A DNA stretch of 64,000 nucleotides, taken from JBBKWH01 sp037968855 (lineage in GTDB: Bacteria > Pseudomonadota > Gammaproteobacteria > Pseudomonadales > Moraxellaceae). Positions 33,839 through 42,859 of the stretch are shown piece by piece (the first letter of the stretch is position 1; the number at the start of each line of letters is the position of its first letter). The stretch covers positions 1 through 64,000 of the forward strand of contig JBBKWH010000087.1 of NCBI GenBank assembly GCA_037968855.1. Direction: 5' to 3'. Under the pieces are notes generated by a model, which did no database searches, was not told where the DNA came from, and saw only the letters and a program-made list of their open reading frames with translations. The position numbers and the translations under genes were made by a program.

Positions 33839-34348
33839 TTAAAACTCAATCATCTCATTACGAAACCCTTCGATTAAATCCCGTAGTGCTTTATGCCATT
33901 CACGCAGAATTTGCACATCAGGCAACCATGCCAATGGGCTTTGGGTCACTTTGATAATGAGGTTTGAGGAGCTTTCTTCATCGTGAGTTGGCTCGGGTGG
34001 CTCGGGTGCAAACTGACAAGACAGATACGCCCGATTTAACTCTGCCAAAAAACCATCACGACTTAGGTTTTCTAAGATGATGATTTCTGGCGAGACTTGG
34101 GTACGATCAGCCATACGTTGCTTAAGGCTAGCTAACGATGGTGATGGCTCACCAACGATCTTGTAATAACGCGCCAATTCTTGCAAATAGGCCAACACTG
34201 CCCCGTGTAAATGAAACACTGCCGCCTCGCGTGCACCTTGAGCGGCCTGTACATTGTCTGCAACCTGCAGGGCGTGCTGACAAGCCAAACGGGCAAAGTA
34301 CAGTTTTTGGTTGGTACGATCCGCTTGATAACGGGCGACACGAGACAT
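33839..34348 (-). CDS. DUF6586-like protein
   Basis: This 169-residue, mostly alpha-helical protein begins ARYQADRTNQKLYFARLACQ, matching the small family annotated as DUF6586 in Pseudomonas and Moraxellaceae (recalled, not searched). The middle helices carry HLHGAVLAYLQELARYY. A Pro/Glu-rich linker (PEPPEPTHDEE) precedes a C-terminal helix. It is likely cytoplasmic, with no known role. It is separated from the RRM gene by 115 bases and probably has its own promoter. Confidence 0.7.
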   Translation of the reverse strand: MSRVARYQADRTNQKLYFARLACQHALQVADNVQAAQGAREAAVFHLHGAVLAYLQELARYYKIVGEPSPSLASLKQRMADRTQVSPEIIILENLSRDGFLAELNRAYLSCQFAPEPPEPTHDEESSSNLIIKVTQSPLAWLPDVQILREWHKALRDLIEGFRNEMIEF

Positions 34349-34463
34349 GCTAAATACTCCAAACTTGACACGTTAAATCAAGGCAGCATCTATTTGTTAG
34401 ACGCTGCCTAGCCAGTGACAGATAGCACCACCGACAACTAGGCATACAGGCAAAGGCCATGGC

Positions 34464-34715
34464 TTACTTTTCGGTGGTTTCTTCAACACGTTTGACACGC
34501 AGCACACTACCTTCAAAACGTCGGGTATTTAGACGCTTAACTGCGGTAATGGCATTGACCGGATTCGGCATTTCAACAAAGCCAAAGCCTTTAGACTGCT
34601 GCGTTTCGGCATCTTTGACAATCACACAACTTTCGACATGACCATACTCTGCAAACAGTGCGCGCACCGCATCTTCTGTACTGGTACGCGCTAAGTTACG
34701 CACAAGAATTTTCAT
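34464..34715 (-). CDS. RNA-binding protein with a single RRM
   Basis: The 83-residue product is one RNA recognition motif. RNP2 is ILVRNL at residues 3-8, RNP1 is KGFGFVEM near residue 45, and the usual beta-alpha-beta-beta-alpha-beta order is seen. Such small RRM proteins in Proteobacteria and cyanobacteria bind RNA and are often cold-induced. The ATG at 34715 (MKILVRNL) with GGGAAA upstream was chosen, because the longer frame to 34970 reads into the divergent gene's region. The tail is short and charged (RVEETTEK). Confidence 0.9.
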   Translation of the reverse strand: MKILVRNLARTSTEDAVRALFAEYGHVESCVIVKDAETQQSKGFGFVEMPNPVNAITAVKRLNTRRFEGSVLRVKRVEETTEK

Positions 34716-34878
34716 GATGTATTTCCCAATCAAACCATCTGGGCCACAATTGGCCATAGAAGTTGAATTGTAGGCGCATTCATCCAGACACGCGAACGGA
34801 TGTTGTGCTTTTATGCGGTTCATTCTGTGCCAATTCAAGCGCTGCACGATTGTCAGCCTACTCAAGAGTCTCAGCACT

Positions 34879-35649
34879 ATGTCGATGTGGAAAGCAATCC
34901 GTGTGGCAATCTTGCTATTGATTTTGGCTGTTGTGGCCATCAATCGACTGCAAGAGCAGCGCAGCCTCAACTGGCAGCAGCGCTTTTATGTCGGTGTATA
35001 CCCGATCAATGTCGATCATAGCCCAGCGGTACAGCAGTATATTGACGGTCTACATGCGGGTGACTTTAGCGCCATTGCCAGCCACTTAAACGGCGAAGCA
35101 CAGCGTTATGGCGTGGCCTTATCCAGCCCGATCCAAGTGCAGCTTGGCCCACAGATTGCTGATGTACCGCCCGCCCCGCCGCAAGATGGCTCACTGGTTA
35201 AAGTGATCCTGTGGAGCCTAAAGCTGCGCTACTATGCATGGACCCATAATCCTAAAATGCCCGTACGGCCTAATGTGCGTCTGTATCTGCTGTATTACGA
35301 TCCAGCGCAATACAAGCGGTTAAGTCACTCCACAGCGCTGGATAATGGTCGTGTGGGTCGGGTCAATGTGTTTGCCAGCACCAAGCAAGCCGATCAAAAC
35401 TTGGTGGTGATTGCCCACGAGTTGCTGCATACCTTTGGTGCGACGGATAAATATGATCTGGGCACTAATTTGCCGTTTTTCCCCACTGGTTATGCTGCGC
35501 CACAGCAAGTGCCGCTCTACCCGCAACAGGCAGCGGAGCTAATGGGCGGGCGTGTACCCGTCAGTGCTCAAAAAGCAGTCATGCCGGAATCGTTGCGGCA
35601 GGTGCTGGTAGGTGATTTGACAGCGCGGGAGATTGGGTGGGTGAAGTAA
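34879..35649 (+). CDS. Membrane-anchored protein with snapalysin-like zinc motif
   Basis: The 256-residue product has one N-terminal transmembrane helix (about residues 7-23) and a soluble domain probably facing the periplasm. It contains His180-Glu181-x-x-His184-x-x-Gly187-x-x-Asp190 (HELLHTFGATD), the extended metzincin-type zinc site with Asp as third ligand, as in snapalysin. A possible Met-turn is Met235 (AVMPES). These support a metallopeptidase, but no substrate is known and the overall sequence is not of a family I can name. The ATG at 34879 was chosen because it places the membrane helix at the N-terminus. It diverges from the RRM gene. Confidence 0.75.
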   Translation: MSMWKAIRVAILLLILAVVAINRLQEQRSLNWQQRFYVGVYPINVDHSPAVQQYIDGLHAGDFSAIASHLNGEAQRYGVALSSPIQVQLGPQIADVPPAPPQDGSLVKVILWSLKLRYYAWTHNPKMPVRPNVRLYLLYYDPAQYKRLSHSTALDNGRVGRVNVFASTKQADQNLVVIAHELLHTFGATDKYDLGTNLPFFPTGYAAPQQVPLYPQQAAELMGGRVPVSAQKAVMPESLRQVLVGDLTAREIGWVK

Positions 35650-35877
35650 AAAAACTGTTGTCCATATTTTAGCTTCATCGATCTAATATGTAGTTAAATG
35701 CTCATCTGATCATGTTTGGCAGTTAGTTCTCATCGGTATATTTATATAAGTGTCATAGATATCACCAAGCCATTTAAAGCATTAGAAGATACATTTGCCA
35801 AAGCTTTGTCTAAAGTTACCAATACGTTTAGATCGCTTTAAAATAGAATCACCTAAAACCATCTATGTGATTTCATC

Positions 35878-36165
35878 ATGAAAATGACCCACAAAAATTT
35901 GCTTCGTTGTTTGACGATCTGTGCCATTGGTCTTAGCGGCTCAGCCTTTGCTGATCAATCCACGCATGTACAGAAAAAAGGTGGGTTTTGTGTTGCTTAT
36001 GCAAATATGTTCTCTGACGCTTCTGGATATAAATTTACATGTGACGATATTTCTAAAAAACCACTTACTATTAAAGAAATTTACGACGCAAATTGGCATG
36101 CAGTAGGGGTAATTAATAGTAGCGACAAAGGTGTTTATAATTCCATAATAATTGAGCAACAGTAA
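35878..36165 (+). CDS. Small secreted protein with two cysteines
   Basis: The 95-residue product has a signal peptide (about residues 1-25, cleaved after GSAFA). The mature part of about 70 residues has two Cys (FCVAY and FTCDDI) likely to form one disulfide. The ending IKEIYDANWHAVGVINSS recalls small periplasmic proteins of Moraxellaceae with a T-L-K-E-L-Y-x-x-G-W motif, of unknown role. The gene and its 228-base upstream region are markedly AT-rich compared with both neighbours. It ends at a bidirectional terminator shared with topA. Confidence 0.65.
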   Translation: MKMTHKNLLRCLTICAIGLSGSAFADQSTHVQKKGGFCVAYANMFSDASGYKFTCDDISKKPLTIKEIYDANWHAVGVINSSDKGVYNSIIIEQQ

Positions 36166-36193
36166 GAAGTTATAAATCATGGCCACTCGGATT

Positions 36194-36221
36194 AAAAAAG
36201 ACGACCAAAGTCGTCTTTTTT
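36194..36221. terminator. Bidirectional terminator, secreted protein / topA
   Basis: AAAAAAGACGAC (36194-36205) pairs with GTCGTCTTTTTT (36210-36221) over a 4-base loop. Confidence 0.9.
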
Positions 36222-36230
36222 ATCCCTACA

Positions 36231-38963
36231 TCACACCCACTTTGCCCCATCCCACGTCAATGTCCACTTGGTTGGCTTGCCGTCTTTTTCTGAGGCCACA
36301 TATTGGCTGGCAGACTTACGGCTAAACTTGACCAAGGCGGTATTGCCATCGGGATCGGTGTCGGGTGCTTTAAGCAAGTACTGATGTTTTTCGTCCAACT
36401 GATCTTTGACCGAGCGTAACTCGGCAATGGTCGGTGCGCGGGTTTCGCGGACTTTGGGAAACTTACTGGCCGCCAAGAACAATCCCGCCGCACCATCACG
36501 CAGCACAAAATGATCGTCATGCTTTAGCGAACGCAAATGCGGCATTGGGATCGCATCGGCACGCGGTGGCGCAGGTTGGCCGTTTTTCAGCACTTTGCGG
36601 GTGTTGTCGCAGTTGTTGCAGGCAAAGTATGGCCCAAAACGGCCAGTCTTCAATTGCATCTCGCCACTTTCACACTTCTCGCATGGGAAAGTTGGGCCAT
36701 CATAACCTTTGATCTTAAACTCACCGGCTTCAACCAGATGGCCGCTACAATCTGGATTGTTGCCACAGATATGTAGCTTACGGCCACCGTCGATCAAATA
36801 GCTGTCCATTGCAGTATCGCAAATCGGGCAGCGTTTTTTTGACATCAGATCGGCAGTTTCGGCTTGATCGTCATCGCCTGCCAATGCGGCAATCGACTCG
36901 ACATCCGCTAGATTACGCGTGCCTTTGCAGCGTTCTTTGGGCGGTAAATTATAGCCAGAACAGCCCAAAAATACGCCGGTTGAGCCGGTACGAATTTGCA
37001 TCGGACGTTCGCACAATTCGCAATGCACTTCGGGCACTTCGACGGGTTGGTTACGGCGCATGCCGTCGCTACCGTCTTGGCCTTTGGCATGGGTGAGCTT
37101 TTGTTTAAAGTCACCGTAAAACTCGTCGAGTACGTTTTTCCAGTCCCGCTCGCCGTCGGCGACTTTGTCCAACTGCCCTTCTAGATCGGCGGTAAAGGCG
37201 TAGTCCATCAGGTTGCTAAAATTTTCGTTCAGGCGGTCGGTGACGATATCGCCCATTTTCTCGGCGTACAAACGACGATTGTCGAGTTTGACGTAGCCGC
37301 GATCTTGAATGGTCGAGATGATGGCAGCGTAGGTCGATGGACGGCCAATGCCTTTTTTCTCAAGCTCTTTGACAAGGCTGGCTTCGGTAAAACGTGCAGG
37401 CGGCTTGGTAAAGTGTTGGCTAGGATCAAGTTTGACTAACTTGAGCGCATCGCCAACCTTGACCGCTGGCAGGAGTAAGTCATCGTCTTGCTTATTGACT
37501 GCTGACACACGAGTAAAGCCGTCAAAGGTCAAGGTACGGCCACGGGCACGTAGTTCGACATCGGCTGCTGTGACAGTCAAAGTTGACGATAGATACTCGG
37601 CAGGTGGCATCTGACAGGCCACAAACTGACGCCAGATCAGTTCATACAAGCGCTGTGCATCGCGTTCTAGCGTGGTAATTTGATCACCAGAAACACTGAC
37701 GTTGGATGGACGAATCGCTTCGTGGGCCTCTTGTGCGCCAGCTTTGTTGCCATAAAAGTTAGGCGTGGCTGGCAAATACTTGGCCCCAAAAGTTTGCTCA
37801 ATGTGACCACGTACCATGGTCAGCGCGTCTTGACTCAAAAAAGTTGAGTCGGTACGCATATAAGTAATAAAACCGCCTTCGTACAAGCGTTGGGCCAGCA
37901 TCATGGTCTTTTTGACCGAGAAACCCATACGGGTACTGGCGGCCTGCTGCAAGGTTGAGGTAATAAATGGCGCGGTTGGGTTGGTCTTGGTGGGCTTGTC
38001 TTCGCGGGCGCTGATGCGATAGTCGGCAGGCTTAAGCACGGCCAGCACTGCATCTGTCTCGGCTTGATTTTTGAGCTTTAAGGTTTTGCCTGCTTGACGA
38101 ATGGCCTCAAGGCGAATGGGATCGGCTTGATGGGCAGTATCGGCATGGATCTGCCAGTATTCTTCGGGAATAAATGCCCGAATCTCACGTTCACGCTCGA
38201 CCACCAGTTTGACCGCGACTGACTGCACGCGACCGGCAGACAAGCCCCGTGCGATTTTTTCCCATAGCAATGGCGAGACCATATACCCGACCACCCGATC
38301 AAGGAATCGGCGCGCTTGTTGCGCATTGACTTTGTCGAGATCGAGTTGGCCCGGTGCCACAAACGCCTGTTGAATGGCATTTTTGGTAATTTCGTTAAAC
38401 ACTACACGCTTGTACTTGCTGTCGTCACCACCAATGACTTGTTGCAAGTGCCATGCAATCGCCTCTCCTTCGCGGTCCATATCGGTTGCGAGATAGATTT
38501 CGTCAACTTGAGCCGCCAGTTTTTTGAGGTCATTGACCACATTTTCTTTGCCTGGTAGCACTTCGTAATGGGCCGACCAACCATGCTCTGGATCTAGACC
38601 CATACGGTTAATCAGCGCCGTTTGAGCTTTGGCGGCTTTTTCTTCTTCGGTTTGTTTGACGCGGGTGGTTTTGCTGGTAGCTTTTTCGGTGGTTTTACCG
38701 CCACCGCTCACCGGCAAGTCACGCACATGGCCTACGCTGGATTTGACGATGTAATCACTGCCCAAGTATTTGTTGATGGTCTTGGCTTTGGCCGGTGATT
38801 CGACAATCACCAAGGCACGCGCCCGACGACCGCTTGGCACTTTGGCCAGATCATCGTCAGCCTCAGCAGCCACTTGCGGCGTGGCTTTGGTCGCTTTTGC
38901 TGTCGATGTACGGCGGCCAGCCTTGACGGTGTTCTTGGTGGTCGAGCGAGGACGGGTTGGCAT
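36231..38963 (-). CDS. topA: DNA topoisomerase I
   Basis: This type IA topoisomerase relaxes negative supercoils by transient single-strand cleavage. The Toprim domain (ALVIVESPAKAKTINKYLG) begins near residue 48, after an N-terminal Lys/Arg/Ala/Thr-rich extension of about 45 residues that is longer than in E. coli TopA. The catalytic Tyr is Tyr368 (YMRTDS). Several Cys4-type zinc ribbons follow (CELCERPM, CPICDTAM, CEKCESGEM). The total of 910 residues is in the normal range. It may be read through from the 39008-42281 genes, since the gap is only 44 bases. Confidence 0.97.
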   Translation of the reverse strand: MPTRPRSTTKNTVKAGRRTSTAKATKATPQVAAEADDDLAKVPSGRRARALVIVESPAKAKTINKYLGSDYIVKSSVGHVRDLPVSGGGKTTEKATSKTTRVKQTEEEKAAKAQTALINRMGLDPEHGWSAHYEVLPGKENVVNDLKKLAAQVDEIYLATDMDREGEAIAWHLQQVIGGDDSKYKRVVFNEITKNAIQQAFVAPGQLDLDKVNAQQARRFLDRVVGYMVSPLLWEKIARGLSAGRVQSVAVKLVVEREREIRAFIPEEYWQIHADTAHQADPIRLEAIRQAGKTLKLKNQAETDAVLAVLKPADYRISAREDKPTKTNPTAPFITSTLQQAASTRMGFSVKKTMMLAQRLYEGGFITYMRTDSTFLSQDALTMVRGHIEQTFGAKYLPATPNFYGNKAGAQEAHEAIRPSNVSVSGDQITTLERDAQRLYELIWRQFVACQMPPAEYLSSTLTVTAADVELRARGRTLTFDGFTRVSAVNKQDDDLLLPAVKVGDALKLVKLDPSQHFTKPPARFTEASLVKELEKKGIGRPSTYAAIISTIQDRGYVKLDNRRLYAEKMGDIVTDRLNENFSNLMDYAFTADLEGQLDKVADGERDWKNVLDEFYGDFKQKLTHAKGQDGSDGMRRNQPVEVPEVHCELCERPMQIRTGSTGVFLGCSGYNLPPKERCKGTRNLADVESIAALAGDDDQAETADLMSKKRCPICDTAMDSYLIDGGRKLHICGNNPDCSGHLVEAGEFKIKGYDGPTFPCEKCESGEMQLKTGRFGPYFACNNCDNTRKVLKNGQPAPPRADAIPMPHLRSLKHDDHFVLRDGAAGLFLAASKFPKVRETRAPTIAELRSVKDQLDEKHQYLLKAPDTDPDGNTALVKFSRKSASQYVASEKDGKPTKWTLTWDGAKWV

Positions 38964-39007
38964 GAGCAGTTGTGGTTCCTAAAAAAACAATTAAAGCGAA
39001 TAGAGGG

Positions 39008-39466
39008 TTAAGCACTCGCACGTTGTGTCAGAGACGTGAGGGCAGTTTTCATGTGTTCAAGTGAAGACCCATGAAGGTCTGCGTCTTCATCCCAATACAC
39101 ACCGATGCTATTGGCTTGCATATCAATTGCTTGAGCGCCAACAATATCAAACATTTCGCCCTGCACAATAGAACTACCGTGCACCACTTGTAAACGCTGA
39201 TCAACAATTTTGGCCTGCACCAGCGGCAGTTGTCCTTGTGGAACAACCAAATGATAGTAGGCCACCATGCCGCCTAGCTGACCATTGGTGGCCAAATGGC
39301 CGGTCCAATGTGGCGCAGGCACTAACCGAGGGTGAAGCCCCATTTTACGGGCGCGCTCACGCAGTTGGCCAAGGGCTTTTTCGCGCGGACTGATTCGCAG
39401 CCCCAGCAATGAGCCGAGAACAAACAGGATGATCAGGCCAATGACCCAGATCGCAGTGTGACTCAT
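39008..39466 (-). CDS. Hypothetical membrane-anchored protein, 152 residues
   Basis: One N-terminal hydrophobic helix (IWVIGLIILFVLGSLLGL) is followed by a basic helix (REKALGQLRERARKMGLHPR) and a predicted beta-rich domain. No named family is recognised. The start codon overlaps the stop of the upstream gene as ATGA, which implies coupled translation with the Cys-containing protein. It lies 44 bases before topA on the same strand. Confidence 0.7.
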   Translation of the reverse strand: MSHTAIWVIGLIILFVLGSLLGLRISPREKALGQLRERARKMGLHPRLVPAPHWTGHLATNGQLGGMVAYYHLVVPQGQLPLVQAKIVDQRLQVVHGSSIVQGEMFDIVGAQAIDMQANSIGVYWDEDADLHGSSLEHMKTALTSLTQRASA

Positions 39467-40161
39467 GGCATTCCTCGTCGTGATGGCTCACTCGATTGAA
39501 AATATTGCGCATAGACTTGGTCTAGCTGCTGGTCAATCGAGGCCGACAGGTTGCCCGACAGTGTAAAGAAACTCAAGAGTGCACGTGCATTGGCATCGTT
39601 TGAGACATGACCAGTAATCCGCTGCCAAAAGGCATGATTGACCAATTGCAGCGTTTTAAAATGATGAATCAGTTGGGTCAATGCCCAATCTGGTGGCTTG
39701 CCTTCATGCGCCTTAAAGTATTGCTGCATCAGATAAAAAGACACCATGCGCAGCGTTTGCTCTTCGACCGAGGCAAACGGCAAATGATGCCGTGCCGCAG
39801 GCTTAAGCATACCAAACACCGGACAGCCACTGCTGGCCATGACCAAACCCATCAACGAGCGCACGCCCTCTTCAACTGTGACCAGCTTGGTATATTCACG
39901 TTGCGGCGTGAATACCGTGACCTGAATCCGTTTGTAGCTGGCGGTTGCAGGCAACTCGCCCAGTAAGTCGTGAATGTCCAAAGCGGCGGGGCAATGGCTA
40001 TGCACACTCGGGTTAAGCGGACAATTTTGGCATTGCTGATGGCCCAACTTGGTCCAGTCAGGCGCTTGCTGAAGACGCCGCGTATCGGTTTTACGCTCAA
40101 GCTCAACCGCCACGCGAGTTGCAGGCGCATCTGGAAATTCGAACTGATAATCAATTTGCAT
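39463..40161 (-). CDS. Conserved hypothetical protein with a CxxC-x9-C cluster
   Basis: The 232-residue soluble protein starts QIDYQFEFPDAPATRVAVEL. Near residue 44 it carries HQQCQNCPLNPSVHSHCPAA, a compact cluster of three Cys and several His, and SSGCPVFGM follows near residue 110. The spacing suggests a metal or redox centre, though no family with known function is recognised. It is nine bases from the MOSC gene upstream and overlaps the next gene downstream, so all belong to one operon. Confidence 0.7.
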   Translation of the reverse strand: MQIDYQFEFPDAPATRVAVELERKTDTRRLQQAPDWTKLGHQQCQNCPLNPSVHSHCPAALDIHDLLGELPATASYKRIQVTVFTPQREYTKLVTVEEGVRSLMGLVMASSGCPVFGMLKPAARHHLPFASVEEQTLRMVSFYLMQQYFKAHEGKPPDWALTQLIHHFKTLQLVNHAFWQRITGHVSNDANARALLSFFTLSGNLSASIDQQLDQVYAQYFQSSEPSRRGMP

Positions 40162-40170
40162 GGTGTAAGC

Positions 40171-41076
40171 CTATGCTGATGCCAGTACAGTCACGCGCTG
40201 GCCTTGTTGTAAAAAGTCGGCGAATCCTTGCCTGTTTGATACGGCTAAATCAGTCTGAACAACTCCGCTGAGTGAATCAAGTAACATTGCATCGGGATCT
40301 GCAAGGGATACAGAGGAGCGCACAATCGCATTTTGACCCAGATAGACTTTGCCATCGGCACGACGGCGCGTCTGGGCCAAAAAACGGAGTACGCCATCCG
40401 TTGGCTGTTGAGTCTGTGGGTCTAGACTTGGGATCACGCAGCGCGAACAAGGTTTGACCAAATCAAGCACCACATCTCCAATCTGAATCTGCCGCCACTG
40501 ATCTTCGGCAAAAGGTACACAATCCCCGCCAATCACAATATTGGGCCGAAATCGCAACATCTCCAACGGCTGACCAAACCCAGCAGACAATGCATCAAGA
40601 CTGGCCTGACTAATCAGCAACAGCGGAAACCCATCTGAAAACGCCGTGCGATGGCCAACACCCGCATAGTCTGGATCAACCTGCCGCTGTATCTGATCAG
40701 GGCTATATACCAAGCGCACCGACTGACCCAACCATGCAGACAGTTGCAAATTAACCGACTCGGCCACGCCCCATCCCTGCACTTGATCAGTCCAAATGCT
40801 GACCGCTAAGCAATCTTGTGGATTGGCAACCGCCGTTACAGACTGCCTTTGCCAATCAATCTTCAAGGTTTGATCAATGGCCTCAACCCGCAAACCACCC
40901 ATCAACGGGCAATTGCGCTGGCTGACAAAACGTCCTTGCGGATCAATCAACACCCACCGTCGATCCATCGCCAGCCCAAGTGGCCCAAGCGTCGCGTTGT
41001 TGATCACAATGCCCTGTGCCGATTTGAGTGGATAATGCAGCAAGGTTTGTACAAATAGCGTCACGGCGTGCTCCAT
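40171..41076 (-). CDS. MOSC-domain protein (YcbX-like, no ferredoxin domain)
   Basis: The 301-residue protein has an N-terminal MOSC beta-barrel region (LLHYPLKSAQGIVINNATLG, MDRRWVLIDPQGRFVSQR) and a C-terminal MOSC domain with the conserved Cys in KPCSRCVIPSLDPQTQ. MOSC proteins bind the molybdenum cofactor and, as in YcbX/mARC, reduce N-hydroxylated compounds. E. coli YcbX has an extra 2Fe-2S domain that is absent here, so a separate electron donor would be needed. moeA at 7.8-9.0 kb is consistent with cofactor supply. It overlaps the upstream gene by 16 bases. Confidence 0.88.
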   Translation of the reverse strand: MEHAVTLFVQTLLHYPLKSAQGIVINNATLGPLGLAMDRRWVLIDPQGRFVSQRNCPLMGGLRVEAIDQTLKIDWQRQSVTAVANPQDCLAVSIWTDQVQGWGVAESVNLQLSAWLGQSVRLVYSPDQIQRQVDPDYAGVGHRTAFSDGFPLLLISQASLDALSAGFGQPLEMLRFRPNIVIGGDCVPFAEDQWRQIQIGDVVLDLVKPCSRCVIPSLDPQTQQPTDGVLRFLAQTRRRADGKVYLGQNAIVRSSVSLADPDAMLLDSLSGVVQTDLAVSNRQGFADFLQQGQRVTVLASA

Positions 41077-42281
41077 TTAAACTGATAATCACGCGTCACC
41101 ACATCAGTGTAGGTATACCCTTCTGGGCCGACCATTTCCAACGTCGTCACGGACTTGACGCTGGTTGGTCTGAGCGTTTTGGGTGAGACCACTGCATCAA
41201 TCTGAATCCATCGTTGGCCATGTACATTGGCTGGGCATGTTGGCCCCGTTGCCGGTTGATACAACGGCCCAATGCTTTGCGGATAACGCGGAAACTGCGC
41301 AATGAGCGCAGCCAACTCCGTGCCTTTGGCTGGGATCATGGCCTGATAGCTCATGGCGACCTGTGGGCCTTTTTTGTACGGGCCTTTATAGGTTACGCTT
41401 TCATCGATTAAGGTCGGGTGATGCAAAACCTCTTTGTCGCCAGAGTCTTGCTGTGCTTGGTTTAATTCCAGTGAGCGTCCAGCCCATGGACAACTCCACT
41501 GACACCAAAACACCCGTATTTGATCCAAGCGTTGTTGCAACTGCTCGGCTTGTGCCAGTTCGTCATCAGTGGGCACATCGACAGGTTGTTGGACCGTTGG
41601 CAGCGCATCAATCACAGTCGCTTGTGGTGCATCAAGCTTCGACAGACTGTCTGGCGTGGCAGATATTGCAGACATCTGAGCGTCACTGGCCACTGTCGTG
41701 CTGGCCTGCGGGGTATCAGGATCATCAGGTGCGACAACGACTAATTCGGCTTGATTGGCCTCAACCGGCTCCGACGGATTAACGGTCTCTACTGGACTCG
41801 GTGATACCGCCGCAAAATCAATCACATTACCACTGGCATCAATCACGACGGCTGGCATCGGCAGTATAGGATGTGGTGGTGCAATGATTTTTTCGACACT
41901 CGCGTTGGCATCGACTGTCGTTGCATTTGCCACCGCATTGATCATATCAGCTGATTTTTTCTCACCTTTGACGGGCACAACGGTTGGCTCGGCACTCAAG
42001 ACGGGTGCTGATGCACTGAGCACCCACGTCTGTCCTTCTTGCTGCAATCGAATCTGATAGGTCCATGTGTATTGCATCAACGCGCCTGACAGGACTTGTG
42101 TGACCTTTTCGTCCACCGTCGCCGTGGTATTGCCCCACGCAAAGTTAAACGCAACGGGCTTGGCATGGCTCAGCGATACAGTCAGCGATGCCGTTGTGGA
42201 GATCAACAGCAATAAAGCAAACGATGCGCTGGGCCGCACGCACAGTCCTTGCCATTGATTCGATTGTGGATTGTCCATCAT
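41061..42281 (-). CDS. Hypothetical exported protein, 406 residues
   Basis: A long N-region precedes a hydrophobic stretch (FALLLLISTTASLTVSLSHA), with likely signal peptidase cleavage before KPVAF. The middle, about residues 100-240, is low-complexity Ala/Val/Pro/Asp-rich. The C-terminal 130 residues contain two Trp-linked Cys (WCQWSCPWAGRSLEL) and a beta-rich end. The family is not recognised. AAAGGATC precedes the ATG at 42281 by about six bases. It heads the run of minus-strand genes leading to topA. The dyad TTATC-AGGG-GATAA at 42335-42348 lies just upstream. Confidence 0.65.
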   Translation of the reverse strand: MMDNPQSNQWQGLCVRPSASFALLLLISTTASLTVSLSHAKPVAFNFAWGNTTATVDEKVTQVLSGALMQYTWTYQIRLQQEGQTWVLSASAPVLSAEPTVVPVKGEKKSADMINAVANATTVDANASVEKIIAPPHPILPMPAVVIDASGNVIDFAAVSPSPVETVNPSEPVEANQAELVVVAPDDPDTPQASTTVASDAQMSAISATPDSLSKLDAPQATVIDALPTVQQPVDVPTDDELAQAEQLQQRLDQIRVFWCQWSCPWAGRSLELNQAQQDSGDKEVLHHPTLIDESVTYKGPYKKGPQVAMSYQAMIPAKGTELAALIAQFPRYPQSIGPLYQPATGPTCPANVHGQRWIQIDAVVSPKTLRPTSVKSVTTLEMVGPEGYTYTDVVTRDYQFKWSTP

Positions 42282-42569
42282 GCTGATCCTTTACACGCTT
42301 GGGCTAAATGACGTTGGCAGGGCCAATCTGTTGTTATCAGGGGATAATCTTATGAGTCAGCATCAGGGCATCTACACTAATGCTGGTCTTAATTATTGAC
42401 GGTTGTGATGACAGCAACAGCGTTTTTTTATTTTGACGGGACGTGCGCTGATTTGTCACGCCCTATTTTGACCAAACGCATGACGATTCGGATCAGCGTT
42501 GAACGGCGGTTTTTATCTCCAGTCATCTGCTTTTTGGACGCCTCACCTCTGGCGTTTAGGCTCGCTGCA

Positions 42570-42821
42570 TTAATAATGTGGGGGCACGTCAACGTGGGCA
42601 TCAAACGGCTCAATGCCTTCGGTCGCCGAGTGATTGGCGGACATGCGTTGATACAAGACGCGCATTTTGTGTTGCATCTCGTGCAGGTGACGATCTTGGC
42701 TAGCCACCACGCTATTAAGGGAGTCAACCAGCTCATCTAAAAAGGCCAAACGGATTTCTAACGCATCAATCCGTGCTTGCATTGCGGCTTGTGTCTGGTG
42801 TTCGAGCGTATCATCGGTCAT
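42570..42821 (-). CDS. slyX: SlyX family protein
   Basis: The 83-residue product is a predicted coiled coil (ARIDALEIRLAFLDELVDSL, then VVASQDRHLHEMQHKMRVL) ending in the conserved PPHY, the SlyX signature. Its function is unknown; E. coli SlyX was named for its place near slyD. The second of two adjacent ATGs (42821) is preferred, because AAAGG is then at normal spacing. It diverges from uup with a 38-base gap. Confidence 0.88.
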   Translation of the reverse strand: MTDDTLEHQTQAAMQARIDALEIRLAFLDELVDSLNSVVASQDRHLHEMQHKMRVLYQRMSANHSATEGIEPFDAHVDVPPHY

Positions 42822-42859
42822 CATGCGGCCTTTGAAAATGATTGTGGAAACTTCGGCTC

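Noticed and set aside
42396..42740. 114-codon plus-strand frame over slyX
   Set aside because: Half of it is antisense to slyX and the rest is low-content intergenic DNA. slyX is the real gene.
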